From Hyphomicrobiales bacterium (GTDB lineage: Bacteria; Pseudomonadota; Alphaproteobacteria; Rhizobiales; Rhodobiaceae): a stretch of 64,000 nt of DNA. The notes beneath the pieces were generated by a model that was not told the DNA's origin, ran no database searches, and saw nothing but the letters and a program-made list of their open reading frames with translations. The stretch covers positions 310,001-374,000 of the forward strand of contig PKTR01000006.1 in assembly GCA_002869065.1 (NCBI GenBank). The letters run 5' to 3'. The position numbers and the translations under genes were made by a program. Shown here in pieces: positions 8,223 to 18,434 of the stretch. How positions within the stretch are numbered: the first letter of the stretch is position 1; the number at the start of each line of letters is the position of its first letter.

Positions 8223-9266
8223 CTACATCAGGCGCTCCTGCGGCGGCTGTTCGGCGACGTTCTGGCCGACGAAGCCTTCCGTGTGGATCAGCTCGTCCTT
8301 GGCGCCAAGTTTTTTGACCGCGACTGTGCAGTCGTCGACGAACTCCGGGCTGCCGGCGATGTAGATGCTGTGGCCGGAGAGATCCGGGAACAGGCCCGGC
8401 AGGATATCCGGGATGCGCCCGCTGAGGTCGCCGCCGTCTTCGCGGGTCAGCGTCGTGCGGAAGCGGAAATTTCGATACTTGGTCTCGAGGAAGCGCAGCA
8501 TGCCTTCCTCATAGACGTCATCCTTGTTGCGGGCCGAGAAGATCATCGTCGCCGGATTGCGGAAGCCGCCGCGCATCAGCGCCGCCGTCGCAAGCGCCAG
8601 GATCGGCGCCATGCCCGATCCGGCGGCAAGACAGAGCACTGGCGTCTTCGCGGTCGGATCGCCGATGAAGGTGCCATACGGCCCCGAGACCCGGATCTTG
8701 TCGCCGATCTTCAGCGTTTCATGCACCCAGCGGCTGGTCTGCCCGTCGTCGATCCGGCTGATATGCAGGATGATCTCGCCGTCCTGTTGCGGCGGATTGG
8801 CGACCGAATAGCAGCGGTTCGGAATGCCGTTGCGCTCGTCGCCGAGCGTCACGTATTGCCCCGGCCAGTAGCGCATCGGATCGCCAACCGGGCGCAGGCG
8901 GATCTCCAGGATCCGCGGTGTACGCTGGATACGGTCGGTCAGGACGAAGAACATACCCTCGCGCGGAGGAAACAGTTTCGGCTGCGCGTCTTCCGTGCCC
9001 CACTCGATCTCCAGCACCTCGGAGGTCGGCTTGGCCATGCACATCAGGCCGAAACCCTGTTCGCGCTCCTCCGGCGCAAGCGCCATGTCGAGCACCATGC
9101 CCTGATCGAACTCGCCGGATTTGACCTTCACCTTGCACTCGCCGCAGGCGCCGGCGCGACAGTTGTTGGGCAGCGCGTAGCCGGCCTTCTCAAGCGCGCC
9201 GAGGACGGTATCGCCGTTGGCGCATTCGACTTCCTGGCCGGAGGGCGACAGGCGAATGATGCTCAT
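8223..9266 (-). CDS. 2Fe-2S ferredoxin / FAD / NAD(P)H oxidoreductase (oxygenase reductase component)
   Basis: This 347-residue electron-transfer protein has three parts. The first is an N-terminal plant-type ferredoxin domain with C36, C41, C44 (CRAGACGEC) and C76. The second is an FAD-binding domain with RCYSVANP near residue 152. The third is an NAD-binding domain with LAAGSGMAPILAL. This order is that of reductases of multicomponent monooxygenases such as toluene or phenol hydroxylase. It follows the diiron protein gene on the same strand (ATG 9266; gap about 220 bases) and most likely passes electrons to it. It ends at the bidirectional terminator. Confidence 0.88.
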   Translation of the reverse strand: MSIIRLSPSGQEVECANGDTVLGALEKAGYALPNNCRAGACGECKVKVKSGEFDQGMVLDMALAPEEREQGFGLMCMAKPTSEVLEIEWGTEDAQPKLFPPREGMFFVLTDRIQRTPRILEIRLRPVGDPMRYWPGQYVTLGDERNGIPNRCYSVANPPQQDGEIILHISRIDDGQTSRWVHETLKIGDKIRVSGPYGTFIGDPTAKTPVLCLAAGSGMAPILALATAALMRGGFRNPATMIFSARNKDDVYEEGMLRFLETKYRNFRFRTTLTREDGGDLSGRIPDILPGLFPDLSGHSIYIAGSPEFVDDCTVAVKKLGAKDELIHTEGFVGQNVAEQPPQERLM

Positions 9267-9484
9267 GATGCACTCTCGTATTGCTGTGTGCGGGGATGGA
9301 TGCCTCGCAACTGAGCCAGTTTTCCGACAGGAGCGGGGGCAAAGACAAGTCCGGACGGGAAATACCGCGTGGTTTTTCCCCGATTTGCCCCCATGGACGG
9401 CAAAACGCGCCGGGTCGGCGCGTTCGCTCGTCTCGCATTGCCGGACACCGCGAGGGCGTCCGGCCTGTCTCCGTTTCGGCTCGA

Positions 9485-10510
9485 TCAGAAGACCGGGATG
9501 ATCTCGTCCATGTCGACCTCGAGGATTTCGCGGCCACTGATGCCCACTTCCGGGATCGCCGGGAATTCCGTGTCGTACTTGTCGAGGACGGCCTTGAGAT
9601 TGAGCATCGCCTTCTTCCAGTTTTCCTTCTTCTGCTCGTAAGTCGGAATACCGAAGCCGGCGCCGCGCGCAACTTCCTCGGCCTCGCGCTGCGTGGAGAT
9701 GAAGTCGGACGGAACGTCCCAGAACTCGGTCGGCGGCTCGAACAGCACGGCCGACAGGAACAGGTAGCCGGCGCGGATCTGCTTGGTGATGATCGGCTTT
9801 TCTTCGTCCGTCAGGTTCGGATAGTCGCGCTCCATCAGCGACATGCAGATCGCCATGTGGCGGCCTTCGTCACGGCCGATGTTCTTGAATGCTTCCTGGA
9901 AGACCGGCTCGCTGGCCGCGGCTGCCATCTGGTGGAAGATCGTCGCCGCCGCGATTTCGCCCATCAGGAACGAGGAGAACAGGACTGCGAGCGAGTATTT
10001 CGGCACCGCCTTCTTGTAGCCGTTCCAGTAGCGGCTGCCATTGTAATAGAGCCACTTGGCATTGCGCTGCAGGCGCCGGCCGAGATCGGTCTTCGGCTCG
10101 TAGGTCATCGGATCGTCATGGGCGAGCAGCTTGGTGATGGCCAGGCCGCACATCTGCTCGTGGTTCTGCTCGTCGCGGGTGACGGAGAAGAAGCAGCGCC
10201 GGACGGGATCTTCCTCGTGCACTTCGTAGCACTTGATCAGCGCTTCCGCGAAGACCGGCGGGGCGGAGGCGTCAAACACCGAGAGAATGGTCCACCAGTA
10301 GGCGATGGCCTCACGCTCTTCCCACGAATAGCGGTCCGCATCGAACGTGTCCCAGGGAAGCTTCTTGGGATCCCAGTTTTCGCGCTGCGCGGCGTCCCAG
10401 ATTTCTTCCATCTTCTCGGTCTTGGAAACCCAGCTCAGCGGAAACACGTTCGGCTGCTCGATCTCCGGCGGGAATTCCATTTTGTCGGCCAGCTTGTCGT
10501 GATGTGCCAT
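9485..10510 (-). CDS. Ferritin-like diiron protein, probable oxygenase
   Basis: The 341-residue helical protein has two ExxH motifs, RDEQNH near residue 114 and RDEGRH near residue 215. A further Glu near residue 185 (LMGEIAAATIFH) and acidic residues near 67-90 complete a carboxylate-bridged diiron site of the ribonucleotide-reductase R2/bacterial multicomponent monooxygenase type. There is no recognisable R1 partner. A ferredoxin reductase follows on the same strand, which points to an O2-activating oxygenase. I chose ATG 10510 because AAGGAGAG stands 10 bases upstream; a TTG two codons earlier is too close to it. The substrate is unknown. Confidence 0.8.
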   Translation of the reverse strand: MAHHDKLADKMEFPPEIEQPNVFPLSWVSKTEKMEEIWDAAQRENWDPKKLPWDTFDADRYSWEEREAIAYWWTILSVFDASAPPVFAEALIKCYEVHEEDPVRRCFFSVTRDEQNHEQMCGLAITKLLAHDDPMTYEPKTDLGRRLQRNAKWLYYNGSRYWNGYKKAVPKYSLAVLFSSFLMGEIAAATIFHQMAAAASEPVFQEAFKNIGRDEGRHMAICMSLMERDYPNLTDEEKPIITKQIRAGYLFLSAVLFEPPTEFWDVPSDFISTQREAEEVARGAGFGIPTYEQKKENWKKAMLNLKAVLDKYDTEFPAIPEVGISGREILEVDMDEIIPVF

Positions 10511-10886
10511 GGTCAATTCTCTCCTTGGGACTGTCCGGTGCGGTGGAGACCATTCGCGGGCCTCTCTGCGTCAACTCGCCGCATATCCGTTGGTGAAGGG
10601 ACGATATGTTACGAAATGTAGGTTGGCAAATGAAATTTCGTAATACGATCTCCAAAAAGTCAGGCGAGTAGATCCGAAAACGGCAAAAAATATGAAGAAT
10701 AACAGAGATATATAAATTGACCGGTGGGTCGGTAAATTTTTTTGATCCACCTTCATGTCAAGGGGATTCATCCGGCATAATGCGCACGAGGTGCGCTTCT
10801 TAGGCCCTTATGGCCGGGTGTCGGGCAAACGAAACAACGCCGGCGGCAAGGCCTCGCCGCCGGGTCCGATCAGCCGGGATTCGCCC
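10511..10886. other. Intergenic region, A+T-rich
   Basis: Bases about 10590-10750 are A+T-rich and likely contain the promoter of the diiron-protein gene reading leftwards. A 60-codon hydrophobic frame on the minus strand (10571-10771) crosses the block, but it has no ribosome-binding site and I do not call it a gene. Confidence 0.5.
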
Positions 10887-11708
10887 TCAGGAGGCGCCGA
10901 GCGCGGTCAGCGCCGCAGCCAGCGAGTCGCCATTGGTGACGATATCGTCGATCAGCCAGGTGCCGCTCGCTGGGACGAGTTCATAGTCCAGCTTGAAGGT
11001 CTTCTCGCCCTCGGTGATCAGCGCGTTGGTGAACGTCACGGTCACCGTGGCGCGCTCCTTCGAGGTCGCTCCATCCGAAATCTCCAGGTTCTCCAGCTTG
11101 TAGTCCTGGCCGGGGACGATCGGATTGAAGTCGAGTTCGTCGAGGGCGTGCTTTTTCTTGTAGCCGGCTTCAGCCCCTTCGATGAGCTTGATCATGCGCG
11201 GTGTGAAGAAGGCGTCGCGCCGCTCGCGTGACCACACGCCGAAATCCGGATCGGGCTGGATGTAGATATTGGCGATCAGTTCGCGCGGCGTGTCTTCTGC
11301 GGTCGACGGATCGAACCACTCGGTTTCGGCCGCCGCGAGTTCTTCCAGAAAGGCGTCCGTGACTTCGCCGGAGGGCTCTTTGCCCCGCTCGGTCAGAAAA
11401 TCGCTGATTGCCTGCGCGGTCTTCTTGCCGAAGACACCGTCGATCTCGCCGAGCTCGTAGCCAAGCGCGGTCAGCCGACGCTGCACCATCTCGGTCTGTG
11501 TTTCGGCGATGTAATACTGCCCGCTCGGTTCGGCCTCCTGCGCCGGGGAAGGCGAGGTGGCGCCGGTCAAAAGCGCGGCCCCGACGACCAATGCGCCGAA
11601 CAGACGGGCTGGAAGATCAAGGGATGTCCGCCGCTCGGCGACGGCAACAGGCGCCATCTTGCGCGCCCCCCTCTGGTGTCGTTCGGACAGTGATAGGTTC
11701 GGTGTCAT
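10887..11708 (-). CDS. Exported peptidoglycan-binding protein with DUF3828-like C-terminal domain
   Basis: ATG 11708 with GTGGAGGAACGC in front is the best start and gives 273 residues. A long N-region leads into a signal segment (LFGALVVGAALLTGATSPSPAQ). After it comes a peptidoglycan-binding type 1 repeat (QRRLTALGYELGEIDGVFGKKT), then a domain of about 130 residues beginning IYIQPDPDFGVWSRERRDAFF and ending WLIDDIVTNGDSLAAAL. That layout is like DUF3828 proteins. It is probably periplasmic and cell-wall associated. The gene is single and 64 bases separate it from dxs plus a run of nine Gs, so it may be separate from dxs or its distal partner. Confidence 0.75.
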   Translation of the reverse strand: MTPNLSLSERHQRGARKMAPVAVAERRTSLDLPARLFGALVVGAALLTGATSPSPAQEAEPSGQYYIAETQTEMVQRRLTALGYELGEIDGVFGKKTAQAISDFLTERGKEPSGEVTDAFLEELAAAETEWFDPSTAEDTPRELIANIYIQPDPDFGVWSRERRDAFFTPRMIKLIEGAEAGYKKKHALDELDFNPIVPGQDYKLENLEISDGATSKERATVTVTFTNALITEGEKTFKLDYELVPASGTWLIDDIVTNGDSLAAALTALGAS

Positions 11709-11888
11709 GCGTTCCTCCACGGTTCGACGTCGCCCCAAGTCAAACATCTTCATCCGTTCCGATCCCGTGAAAGGCCGGACAAAGGTGCTTCCTGCAAACA
11801 TGGGGATTGCGGACAAGCGAGGCAAGGCAACAGCGCCGCGACACTCCAGCGCTTCACAAGTCTCGGGAACGGCAGGGGGGGGGTGCGA

Positions 11889-13808
11889 TCAGGCCAGCGC
11901 GCCGCCGCTTGCCGCCGACCGCCCGAGAGTCTCAAACACCTTGTCGACGATGGCGCGCGCGTCGAGGCCGGCAGCTGCATAAAGCAGTTCCGGCTTGTCG
12001 TGATCGACGAACTGGTCCGGCATCACCATGGAGCGGATCTTCACGCCCCTGTCGAGCAGACCCTCTTCGGCGAGATGCTGCATGACATAGCTGCCGAAGC
12101 CGCCGATCGAGCCTTCCTCGACCGTGATGACGACCTCGTGGTCGCGGGCAAGGCGCGACACCAGCTCGGTGTCGAGCGGTTTGGCGAAGCGCGCATCGGC
12201 GACCGTCGTCGAAAGGCCGGCGGCTTCCAGCTCTTCCGCGGCCTTCAGACATTCGCCAAGACGCGTGCCGAAGGAAAGCAGCGCGATGGTCGACCCGTCC
12301 CGTACAACACGGCCCTTGCCGATTTCGAGCGGCACACCGGCTTCGGGCATTTCCACGCCCTGGCCTTCGCCACGAGGGTAGCGGAAGGCAATCGGACCAT
12401 CGTCATAGGCCGCCGCCGTCGCCACCATATGCACCAGCTCGGCTTCGTCGGCCGCCGCCATCACCACCATGTTCGGCAGACAGCCGAGATAGGCGACATC
12501 GAAGGAACCCGCATGTGTCGCGCCATCGGCGCCGACGAATCCGGCCCGGTCGATGGCAAAGCGCACCGGCAGGTTCTGGATCGCGACGTCGTGCACGATC
12601 TGGTCGTAGGCGCGCTGCAGGAAGGTCGAGTAGATCGCTGTGAATGGCTTGAAACCTTCCGCCGCAAGGCCGGCGGCAAAGGTAACGGCGTGCTGTTCGG
12701 CAATGCCGACGTCAAAGGTGCGCTCGGGGAACGCTTCCTCGAAAACGTCAAGTCCGGTGCCGCCCGGCATCGCAGCGGTTATGGCGACGACCTTGTCGTC
12801 CTTGCGCGCTTCCGCGACCAGGCTGTTGGCGAACACCTTGGTGTATTGCGGTGCGTTGGATTTGGCTTTCACCAGCGTGCCGGTGACGACATCGAACTTG
12901 CCGACGCCGTGATACTTGTCGACCGAGTCCTCGGCCGGCGCGTAGCCCTTGCCCTTTTGCGTGACCACATGGATCAGCACCGGGCCTTCCTTGGCATCGC
13001 GCACATTGGTGAGGATCGGTAGCAGGTGATCGAGGTTGTGGCCGTCGATCGGGCCGACATAGTAGAAGCCGAGCTCCTCGAACAGCGTGCCGCCCATGGC
13101 GAACCCGCGCGCGTATTCCTCCGCCCGCATCGCCTGCTTGTGCAGGAACTTCGGCAGACGGCGGGCAAGCTGCTTGCCGATGTCGCGAAGCTGCAGGAAG
13201 GTGCGGCTGGAGACGAGCCGCGCGAGATAGGCGCTCATCGCCCCGACCGGCGGCGCAATCGACATATCGTTGTCGTTGAGGATGACTATCAGCCGCGACT
13301 GCATCGCGCCGGCATTGTTCATCGCCTCATAGGCCATGCCCGCCGACATCGCGCCGTCGCCGATGACGCAGATCACGTCATTGTCGCGCTTGTCCATGTC
13401 ACGCGCGACCGCCATTCCGAGGCCGGCCGAGATCGACGTCGATGAATGACCGGCGCCGAACGGGTCGAATTCCGACTCGGCGCGCTTGGTGAAGCCAGAA
13501 AGACCGCCGCCCTGGCGCAGCGTGCGAATGCGCTCGCGCCGCCCGGTGAGGATCTTGTGCGGATAGCATTGATGGCCGACATCCCAGATCAGCTTGTCCG
13601 CCGGTGTGTCGAAGACATAGTGCAACGCGACCGACAACTCGACGACGCCGAGCCCGGCACCCAGGTGACCGCCAGTGACCGACACCGCGTCGATGGTTTC
13701 CTGACGTACCTCCTCGGCGAGCTGGGGCAACTGCTCCACCTCGAGCCGGCGCAGGTCGTCGACGGAATGAACCGTATCGAGCAGGGGTGTTTTCGAGGAC
13801 GTCGTCAC
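11889..13808 (-). CDS. dxs: 1-deoxy-D-xylulose-5-phosphate synthase
   Basis: The 639-residue thiamine-diphosphate enzyme condenses pyruvate and glyceraldehyde 3-phosphate at the entry to the MEP isoprenoid pathway. Seen are [50 protein letters not shown] (ThDP-binding GDG) and, in the pyrimidine domain, [17 protein letters not shown] with the catalytic Glu. The length is normal. The start is GTG 13808 with no strong ribosome-binding site. xseB lies 245 bases upstream on the same strand. Confidence 0.97.
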   Translation of the reverse strand: MTTSSKTPLLDTVHSVDDLRRLEVEQLPQLAEEVRQETIDAVSVTGGHLGAGLGVVELSVALHYVFDTPADKLIWDVGHQCYPHKILTGRRERIRTLRQGGGLSGFTKRAESEFDPFGAGHSSTSISAGLGMAVARDMDKRDNDVICVIGDGAMSAGMAYEAMNNAGAMQSRLIVILNDNDMSIAPPVGAMSAYLARLVSSRTFLQLRDIGKQLARRLPKFLHKQAMRAEEYARGFAMGGTLFEELGFYYVGPIDGHNLDHLLPILTNVRDAKEGPVLIHVVTQKGKGYAPAEDSVDKYHGVGKFDVVTGTLVKAKSNAPQYTKVFANSLVAEARKDDKVVAITAAMPGGTGLDVFEEAFPERTFDVGIAEQHAVTFAAGLAAEGFKPFTAIYSTFLQRAYDQIVHDVAIQNLPVRFAIDRAGFVGADGATHAGSFDVAYLGCLPNMVVMAAADEAELVHMVATAAAYDDGPIAFRYPRGEGQGVEMPEAGVPLEIGKGRVVRDGSTIALLSFGTRLGECLKAAEELEAAGLSTTVADARFAKPLDTELVSRLARDHEVVITVEEGSIGGFGSYVMQHLAEEGLLDRGVKIRSMVMPDQFVDHDKPELLYAAAGLDARAIVDKVFETLGRSAASGGALA

Positions 13809-14053
13809 AAAAGGAAGACCTGTACAGCGAAGGGGTATGGGCTTCTCTACACCACGAAGAACATAGCGCGCAAACGGGCGGAAGCGAGGCAGCGCGGTTC
13901 TTCGATCACAAAGCCGGGAAATGAAATCCTCGGCAACCGCCTCACACTATCGCGGAAGGACCCGCCGGCGCGGCCGGCACCTTTCGCATCGTGCCTCACT
14001 TAGCACTGTCGGACGGAGCCGGTGTTGTCCTGCGGCAATAGGTGGTGCCGGCG

Positions 14054-14317
14054 TCAGCCGTCGACGTCGAGCGGCTCGCTGCCCGTCGCGGTGCCGTCGG
14101 CGCTGGCGCGGATCTTCTCGACCTTGGCCTCGGCCGTTTTCAGCAAACGGTCGCAGTGATCCTTGAGTTTCTCGCCGCGCTCATAGATCGCCAGCGACTC
14201 TTCGAGCGGGACGTCGCCGCGCTCCAGCTTGTCGACGATTCCTTCAAGCTCCTTGAGCGCCTGTTCGAAGCTCATTTTGGCGATGTCGGCGCCGGCCTTG
14301 CTGGTTTCGTCTGCCAA
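14054..14317 (-). CDS. xseB: Exodeoxyribonuclease VII small subunit
   Basis: The 87-residue protein has the XseB core [33 protein letters not shown], split here as [13 protein letters not shown] and [12 protein letters not shown]. It binds XseA to form exonuclease VII, which degrades single-stranded DNA. The start is TTG 14317, supported by GGAGGGACCG just upstream. It lies between the histone-deacetylase-like gene and dxs in an order common in alphaproteobacteria. The 13809-14053 gap towards dxs holds no gene. Confidence 0.93.
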   Translation of the reverse strand: MADETSKAGADIAKMSFEQALKELEGIVDKLERGDVPLEESLAIYERGEKLKDHCDRLLKTAEAKVEKIRASADGTATGSEPLDVDG

Positions 14318-14360
14318 CGGTCCCTCCAGAGTGTTTTGGCTAATCTCGCCCGCGTCGCCG

Positions 14361-15362
14361 CTACGGCGCCATGAGCGTCATGACATGTGCGGCAACGGAC
14401 CGCGCCAGCCCTTCGAGATCATAACCGCCTTCGAGCACGGAAACGACCCGCGAGCCGCATTTCCTGTCGGCGATCTCCATCAGCTTGCGCGTTGCCCAGG
14501 CGAAATCGGCCTCGACCAGGTTGAGGTGGCCGAGCGGGTCGCGGGCATGGCCGTCGAAGCCGGCCGAGATGATGATCAGATCCGGCGAGAACTCCTCGAT
14601 GCGCGGCAGGATCGCGATATCCATCGCCTCGCGGAACTCCGCCCCGCCGGCGCCCGGATCGAGCGGTGCGTTGACGATGGTGCCGGCGCCCGTTTCGTTG
14701 GCCGCGCCCGTGCCGGGATAAAGCGGCATCTGGTGCGTCGAGGCATACATCACGGTCTTGTCTTCCCAGAAGATGTCATGGGTGCCGTTGCCGTGGTGCA
14801 CGTCGAAATCCATGATCGCCACGCGTTCGGCGCCATGTACCTTCTGGGCATGACGCGCCGCGATGGCCGCGTTGTTGAACAGGCAGAAGCCCATCGCCTT
14901 ATTGTGCTCGGCGTGGTGACCGGGCGGGCGGATCGCGCAAAACGCGTTGCGGACGATGCCGGTCATCACTTCGTCGACGGCAATCGTCGCCGCGCCGACA
15001 CCGCGCAGCGCCGCATCCCAACTTCCCTGCGACACCGTGGTGTCGTCATCAAGCCGCACCAGCCCTTCTTCTTCCGGCACCGCTTCGGCGACGGCCTGCA
15101 CATGCGCTTCCGGGTGGGCAAGCAGCAGCGACTCGACCGCGGAACGCGGCGCGGATTCGCGCTGCAGAGACTGGAAGCGTTCGTGTTCGAGGATACGATC
15201 GACCGCGCGCAGTCGGTCCGGGCGTTCCGGATGACCGAGCGGCGTGACGTGACCGTAAAACGCAGGATGGGATACGAGCAGGGTAGCCAAGGATGATTCC
15301 TGAGACCTGAGTGTTGAACTCTGATCAGACGATGGCGGCACCTTCATTGTCAACGCCTGCAT
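14361..15362 (-). CDS. Histone deacetylase family (class II-like) amidohydrolase
   Basis: The protein of up to 333 residues has the zinc-dependent deacetylase motifs [43 protein letters not shown] and [10 protein letters not shown]. Bacterial members act on acetylated polyamines, acetoin-related or unknown substrates. The ATG at 15362 gives the longest form. Family members usually begin just before LLVSHPAF, and a TTG at 15290 with CAGGAA seven bases upstream would give that form, so the N-terminal 24 residues are doubtful. It lies 43 bases upstream of xseB and is likely cotranscribed with it. Confidence 0.9.
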   Translation of the reverse strand: MQALTMKVPPSSDQSSTLRSQESSLATLLVSHPAFYGHVTPLGHPERPDRLRAVDRILEHERFQSLQRESAPRSAVESLLLAHPEAHVQAVAEAVPEEEGLVRLDDDTTVSQGSWDAALRGVGAATIAVDEVMTGIVRNAFCAIRPPGHHAEHNKAMGFCLFNNAAIAARHAQKVHGAERVAIMDFDVHHGNGTHDIFWEDKTVMYASTHQMPLYPGTGAANETGAGTIVNAPLDPGAGGAEFREAMDIAILPRIEEFSPDLIIISAGFDGHARDPLGHLNLVEADFAWATRKLMEIADRKCGSRVVSVLEGGYDLEGLARSVAAHVMTLMAP

Positions 15363-15416
15363 TCGGTGCAGGAGCCGTTTCCTGCATTGCGATGCGTTGG
15401 AAATTCCGCAACGTCG

Positions 15417-16409
15417 TCAAGGGCGCGGCGCGGCTGCCCGGCGCAGCCGGTCGTTGATCGCTTCGCCGAGACCGGTGTCGGGGATCGCCATGACCGCAAT
15501 TCCCCTGGCGCCGCTTTCGTCGAGCGTTCGCAACGCCGAAAAAAGGCCCTGCGCGGCTTCCGAGAGATCGCTCGCCGGGCTCAGATTGATGACTGCGACG
15601 CAGCTTTCCGCACCTTTTACCGGCGCGGGACCGAAGGCGAGCAGGGCTTCGTCTCCCTCGACCTCGGTCGCGCCGAGCCGCACGCTTGCATTCGGTGCGT
15701 AGTGCGATGACAGCATGCCGGGCGCGGTGGGGCGTTCGTCGTCGGTCGCTGCGATCCCTGCGAGCGGTTTGCCGAGCACGGCCTCGATTTCAGCCCGCGC
15801 GATTCCACCCGGGCGCAGCAGACGCGGCATTTCGTCATTGACGGCGACGATGGTCGATTCGACGCCGACCGGGCAGGGGCCGGCGTCGATCACCATGGCG
15901 ATCCGCTCTCCCAGTTCGGCGACGGCCGCCTCGGCGCTGGTCGCGCTGATCCGGCCGGACCGGTTGGCGCTTGGCGCGGCCAACGGTGCACCGAGCGCGC
16001 GGCTGAGCGCGTGCACGATCGGGGAGGCGGGGACTCTAAGCGCAATCGTGTCGAGGCCGGCCGTTGCGAGATCAGCAACCGGCGAGGTCGCGCGGCGCGG
16101 CAGCACCATTGTCAGCGGCCCGGGCCAGAATGTGTTGGCAAGCGCGCGTGCAGCGTCCGAGAAATGACCGTGCGTTTCCGCCGTCGCGAGGCTGTCGACA
16201 TGGCAGATTAGCGGATTGAAGCGGGGCCGCTCCTTGGCCGCATAGATTGCCGCGACCGCGGCGCCGTTGGTTGCGTCGGCGGCAAGCCCGTAGACCGTTT
16301 CTGTCGGAATGGCGACGAGCCGACCGGCGCGCAGGTGCTCTATCGCGTCGGCGAATTCCGGCGCGGAGGCAAGGTCGCTGTCAGTCGGGTCGATCTTCCA
16401 GATCTGCAT
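15417..16409 (-). CDS. L-threonylcarbamoyladenylate synthase (Sua5/YrdC)
   Basis: About 330 residues. The YrdC domain (about 15-200) has LVAIPTETVYGLAADA, KERPRFNPLICHV and ANRSGRISATSA, which bind threonine, bicarbonate and ATP. The C-terminal Sua5 domain follows after GGIARAEIEAVLG, with PTAPGMLSSHYAP. The enzyme makes threonylcarbamoyl-AMP for the t6A37 modification of ANN-decoding tRNAs. I prefer ATG 16409 (MQIWKIDP) over GTG 16427. The gene is divergent from the acyl-CoA dehydrogenase. Confidence 0.92.
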   Translation of the reverse strand: MQIWKIDPTDSDLASAPEFADAIEHLRAGRLVAIPTETVYGLAADATNGAAVAAIYAAKERPRFNPLICHVDSLATAETHGHFSDAARALANTFWPGPLTMVLPRRATSPVADLATAGLDTIALRVPASPIVHALSRALGAPLAAPSANRSGRISATSAEAAVAELGERIAMVIDAGPCPVGVESTIVAVNDEMPRLLRPGGIARAEIEAVLGKPLAGIAATDDERPTAPGMLSSHYAPNASVRLGATEVEGDEALLAFGPAPVKGAESCVAVINLSPASDLSEAAQGLFSALRTLDESGARGIAVMAIPDTGLGEAINDRLRRAAAPRP

Positions 16410-16597
16410 GAAAGCGTGCCTGTTCACTTCTGCCGTTAGGGAAGCATTGACGCGCCCCGGCGCCGCTTTACAGTGGCGAAAAAACGGGCTGTCCGAGTTC
16501 GCCGGTTGTCTTCGCTTCTTGTTGTGAGGTCAAGCGCCGCGCGGGGCGGGCGAACATAATCCCGCCGTGTAAATGCCGGCGTGGTCAGGAGGACGCA

Positions 16598-18385
16598 ATG
16601 AGCTACAACGCGCCGGTCGCGGATATTTCCTTCACGCTGAAACAGATTGTCGGCCTTTCCGAAGAGCTCCAGAAGGACCGGTTTGGCGATCTGAGCGACG
16701 ATCTGGTCGACGCCATCATCGAGGAAGCGGGCAAGTTCGCGGGCGAGGAAATCGCGCCGCTGAACCGGGTCGGCGACACGGTCGGCGCCAAATTCGCCGA
16801 CGGCAAGGTAACCATGCCGGAGGGCTGGAGCCGGGTTTATGATGCTTGGGCCGAGGCTGGCTGGGCGTCGGTGGCAGGGCCGGTCGACTACGGCGGACAG
16901 GGCCTGCCGCAGACGCTTGCCATGGCGACGCTGGAGATGTGGAATTCCGCCAGTATGGCTTTCGCGCTCGGCCCGACGCTGACCAGCGGCGCCATCGAGG
17001 CGATCGACGCGCATGCGAGCGACGAACTGAAAGACATCTATCTCGCCAAGCTCGTCTCCGGCGAGTGGATGGCGACGATGAACCTGACCGAGCCGCAGGC
17101 GGGTTCCGATCTGAACGCGCTGCGCGCCCGCGCCGAACGCGCCGGCGACGGCACCTACCGCATCTTCGGCCAGAAGATCTTCATCTCCTACGGTGAGCAC
17201 GACCTCACCGACAACATCATCCATCTGGTGCTGGCGCGCCTGCCCGATGCGCCGGCCGGCACCCGCGGCATCTCGCTCTTCCTGGTGCCGAAATTCCTCG
17301 TCAACGAGGATGGCTCCATCGGTGCGCGTAACGACGCCGTCTGCGCCAGCGTCGAACACAAGCTCGGCATTCATTCCTCGCCCACCTGCACCATGATCTA
17401 TGGTGACAATGGCGGCGCCATCGGCTGGCTCGTCGGTGAGGAAAACCGCGGCCTTGCCTGCATGTTCACGATGATGAACAACGCCCGCCTTGCCGTCGGC
17501 ATCCAGGGCGTGGCACTCGCCGAAGGTGCCTTCCAGAAGGCGTTGACCTTCGCCGAGGAGCGCCGCCAGGGCCGCGCCCTCGGCGCGACCGAGCCGGGCA
17601 TGAGCGCCATCGTCGATCACCCGGACGTGCGCCGCAATCTCCTGATCATGAAGTCGTTCACCCGCGCCGCGCGGGCGATCTGCTATGCCTGCGCGCATGC
17701 CACCGACATGGCCGAAGCGACCGACGGCGACGACAAGAAATACTGGCAGGAACGCGCCAATCTTATCACGCCGATCGCCAAGGCATTCTCGACCGATATC
17801 GGCTTCGAGGTCTCCGCGCTCGGCGTCATGGTCCATGGCGGCATGGGCTACGTCGAGGAAACCGGCGCGGCGCAATATCTGCGCGACGCCCGCATCGCCG
17901 CGATCTATGAGGGCACCAACGGCATTCAGGCGATCGACCTGGTCAATCGCAAGCTGCCGCAGTCGGGCGGCGAGGCGGTGCGCGCCTATATCGCCGAACT
18001 CCGCGCCATCGTCGACGAGGTCAAGGCGACCAACCACTCCGATTTCGGCATCATCGGCGAGCGCCTGTCGGACGCTTTCGACAATCTCACCGATACCACC
18101 GAATGGATGCTGACCGCCCTTGGAGAAGGCCGCATCGGCGATGCGCTGGCCGGGGCGACACCCTATCTGCGCATTTTCGGTCTGGCATCGGGCGGTGCCT
18201 ATCTGGCGAAGGGCGCGCTGGCGTCCGCCCGTGCGGCGTCAGGGTCGGCGGCCGAAACCGCGCGCATCCATGTCGCCCGTTTCTTTGCCGAAACGCTGGT
18301 CGGGGAAACCGCCGGTCTCGCCCGCGCCGTGAAGGACAGCAGCCAGAGTGTGCTTGCAGCCGACGCGGCGTTGCTGTCCAATTGA
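16598..18385 (+). CDS. Acyl-CoA dehydrogenase (FAD), long form
   Basis: The 595-residue protein is of the long acyl-CoA dehydrogenase class. MNLTEPQAGSDLNALR is the first ACAD signature and MVHGGMGYVEETGAAQYLRDARI the second; IYEGTNGIQ carries the FAD/CoA contact. About 100 extra C-terminal residues are usual for this class. It oxidises an acyl-CoA to the 2-enoyl-CoA in fatty-acid or branched-chain breakdown. GGTCAGGAGGACGC precedes ATG 16598. It leads an operon with the enoyl-CoA hydratase (49 bases on) and an SDR. Confidence 0.93.
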   Translation: MSYNAPVADISFTLKQIVGLSEELQKDRFGDLSDDLVDAIIEEAGKFAGEEIAPLNRVGDTVGAKFADGKVTMPEGWSRVYDAWAEAGWASVAGPVDYGGQGLPQTLAMATLEMWNSASMAFALGPTLTSGAIEAIDAHASDELKDIYLAKLVSGEWMATMNLTEPQAGSDLNALRARAERAGDGTYRIFGQKIFISYGEHDLTDNIIHLVLARLPDAPAGTRGISLFLVPKFLVNEDGSIGARNDAVCASVEHKLGIHSSPTCTMIYGDNGGAIGWLVGEENRGLACMFTMMNNARLAVGIQGVALAEGAFQKALTFAEERRQGRALGATEPGMSAIVDHPDVRRNLLIMKSFTRAARAICYACAHATDMAEATDGDDKKYWQERANLITPIAKAFSTDIGFEVSALGVMVHGGMGYVEETGAAQYLRDARIAAIYEGTNGIQAIDLVNRKLPQSGGEAVRAYIAELRAIVDEVKATNHSDFGIIGERLSDAFDNLTDTTEWMLTALGEGRIGDALAGATPYLRIFGLASGGAYLAKGALASARAASGSAAETARIHVARFFAETLVGETAGLARAVKDSSQSVLAADAALLSN

Positions 18386-18434
18386 CCGAGGGCGGCAAGA
18401 GCGAAACGGCCGAAGGTCGCCGGGGGAGGGCGCG

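Noticed and set aside
10571-10771. Hydrophobic 66-codon minus-strand frame in an A+T-rich intergenic region
   Set aside because: No ribosome-binding site, and hydrophobicity is expected from T-rich sequence; more likely a promoter region.
13050-13075. GTAGAAGC-like word inside dxs that resembles the riboswitch 5' core
   Set aside because: It is within coding sequence and no matching CCGGNNATTGCTC partner follows.
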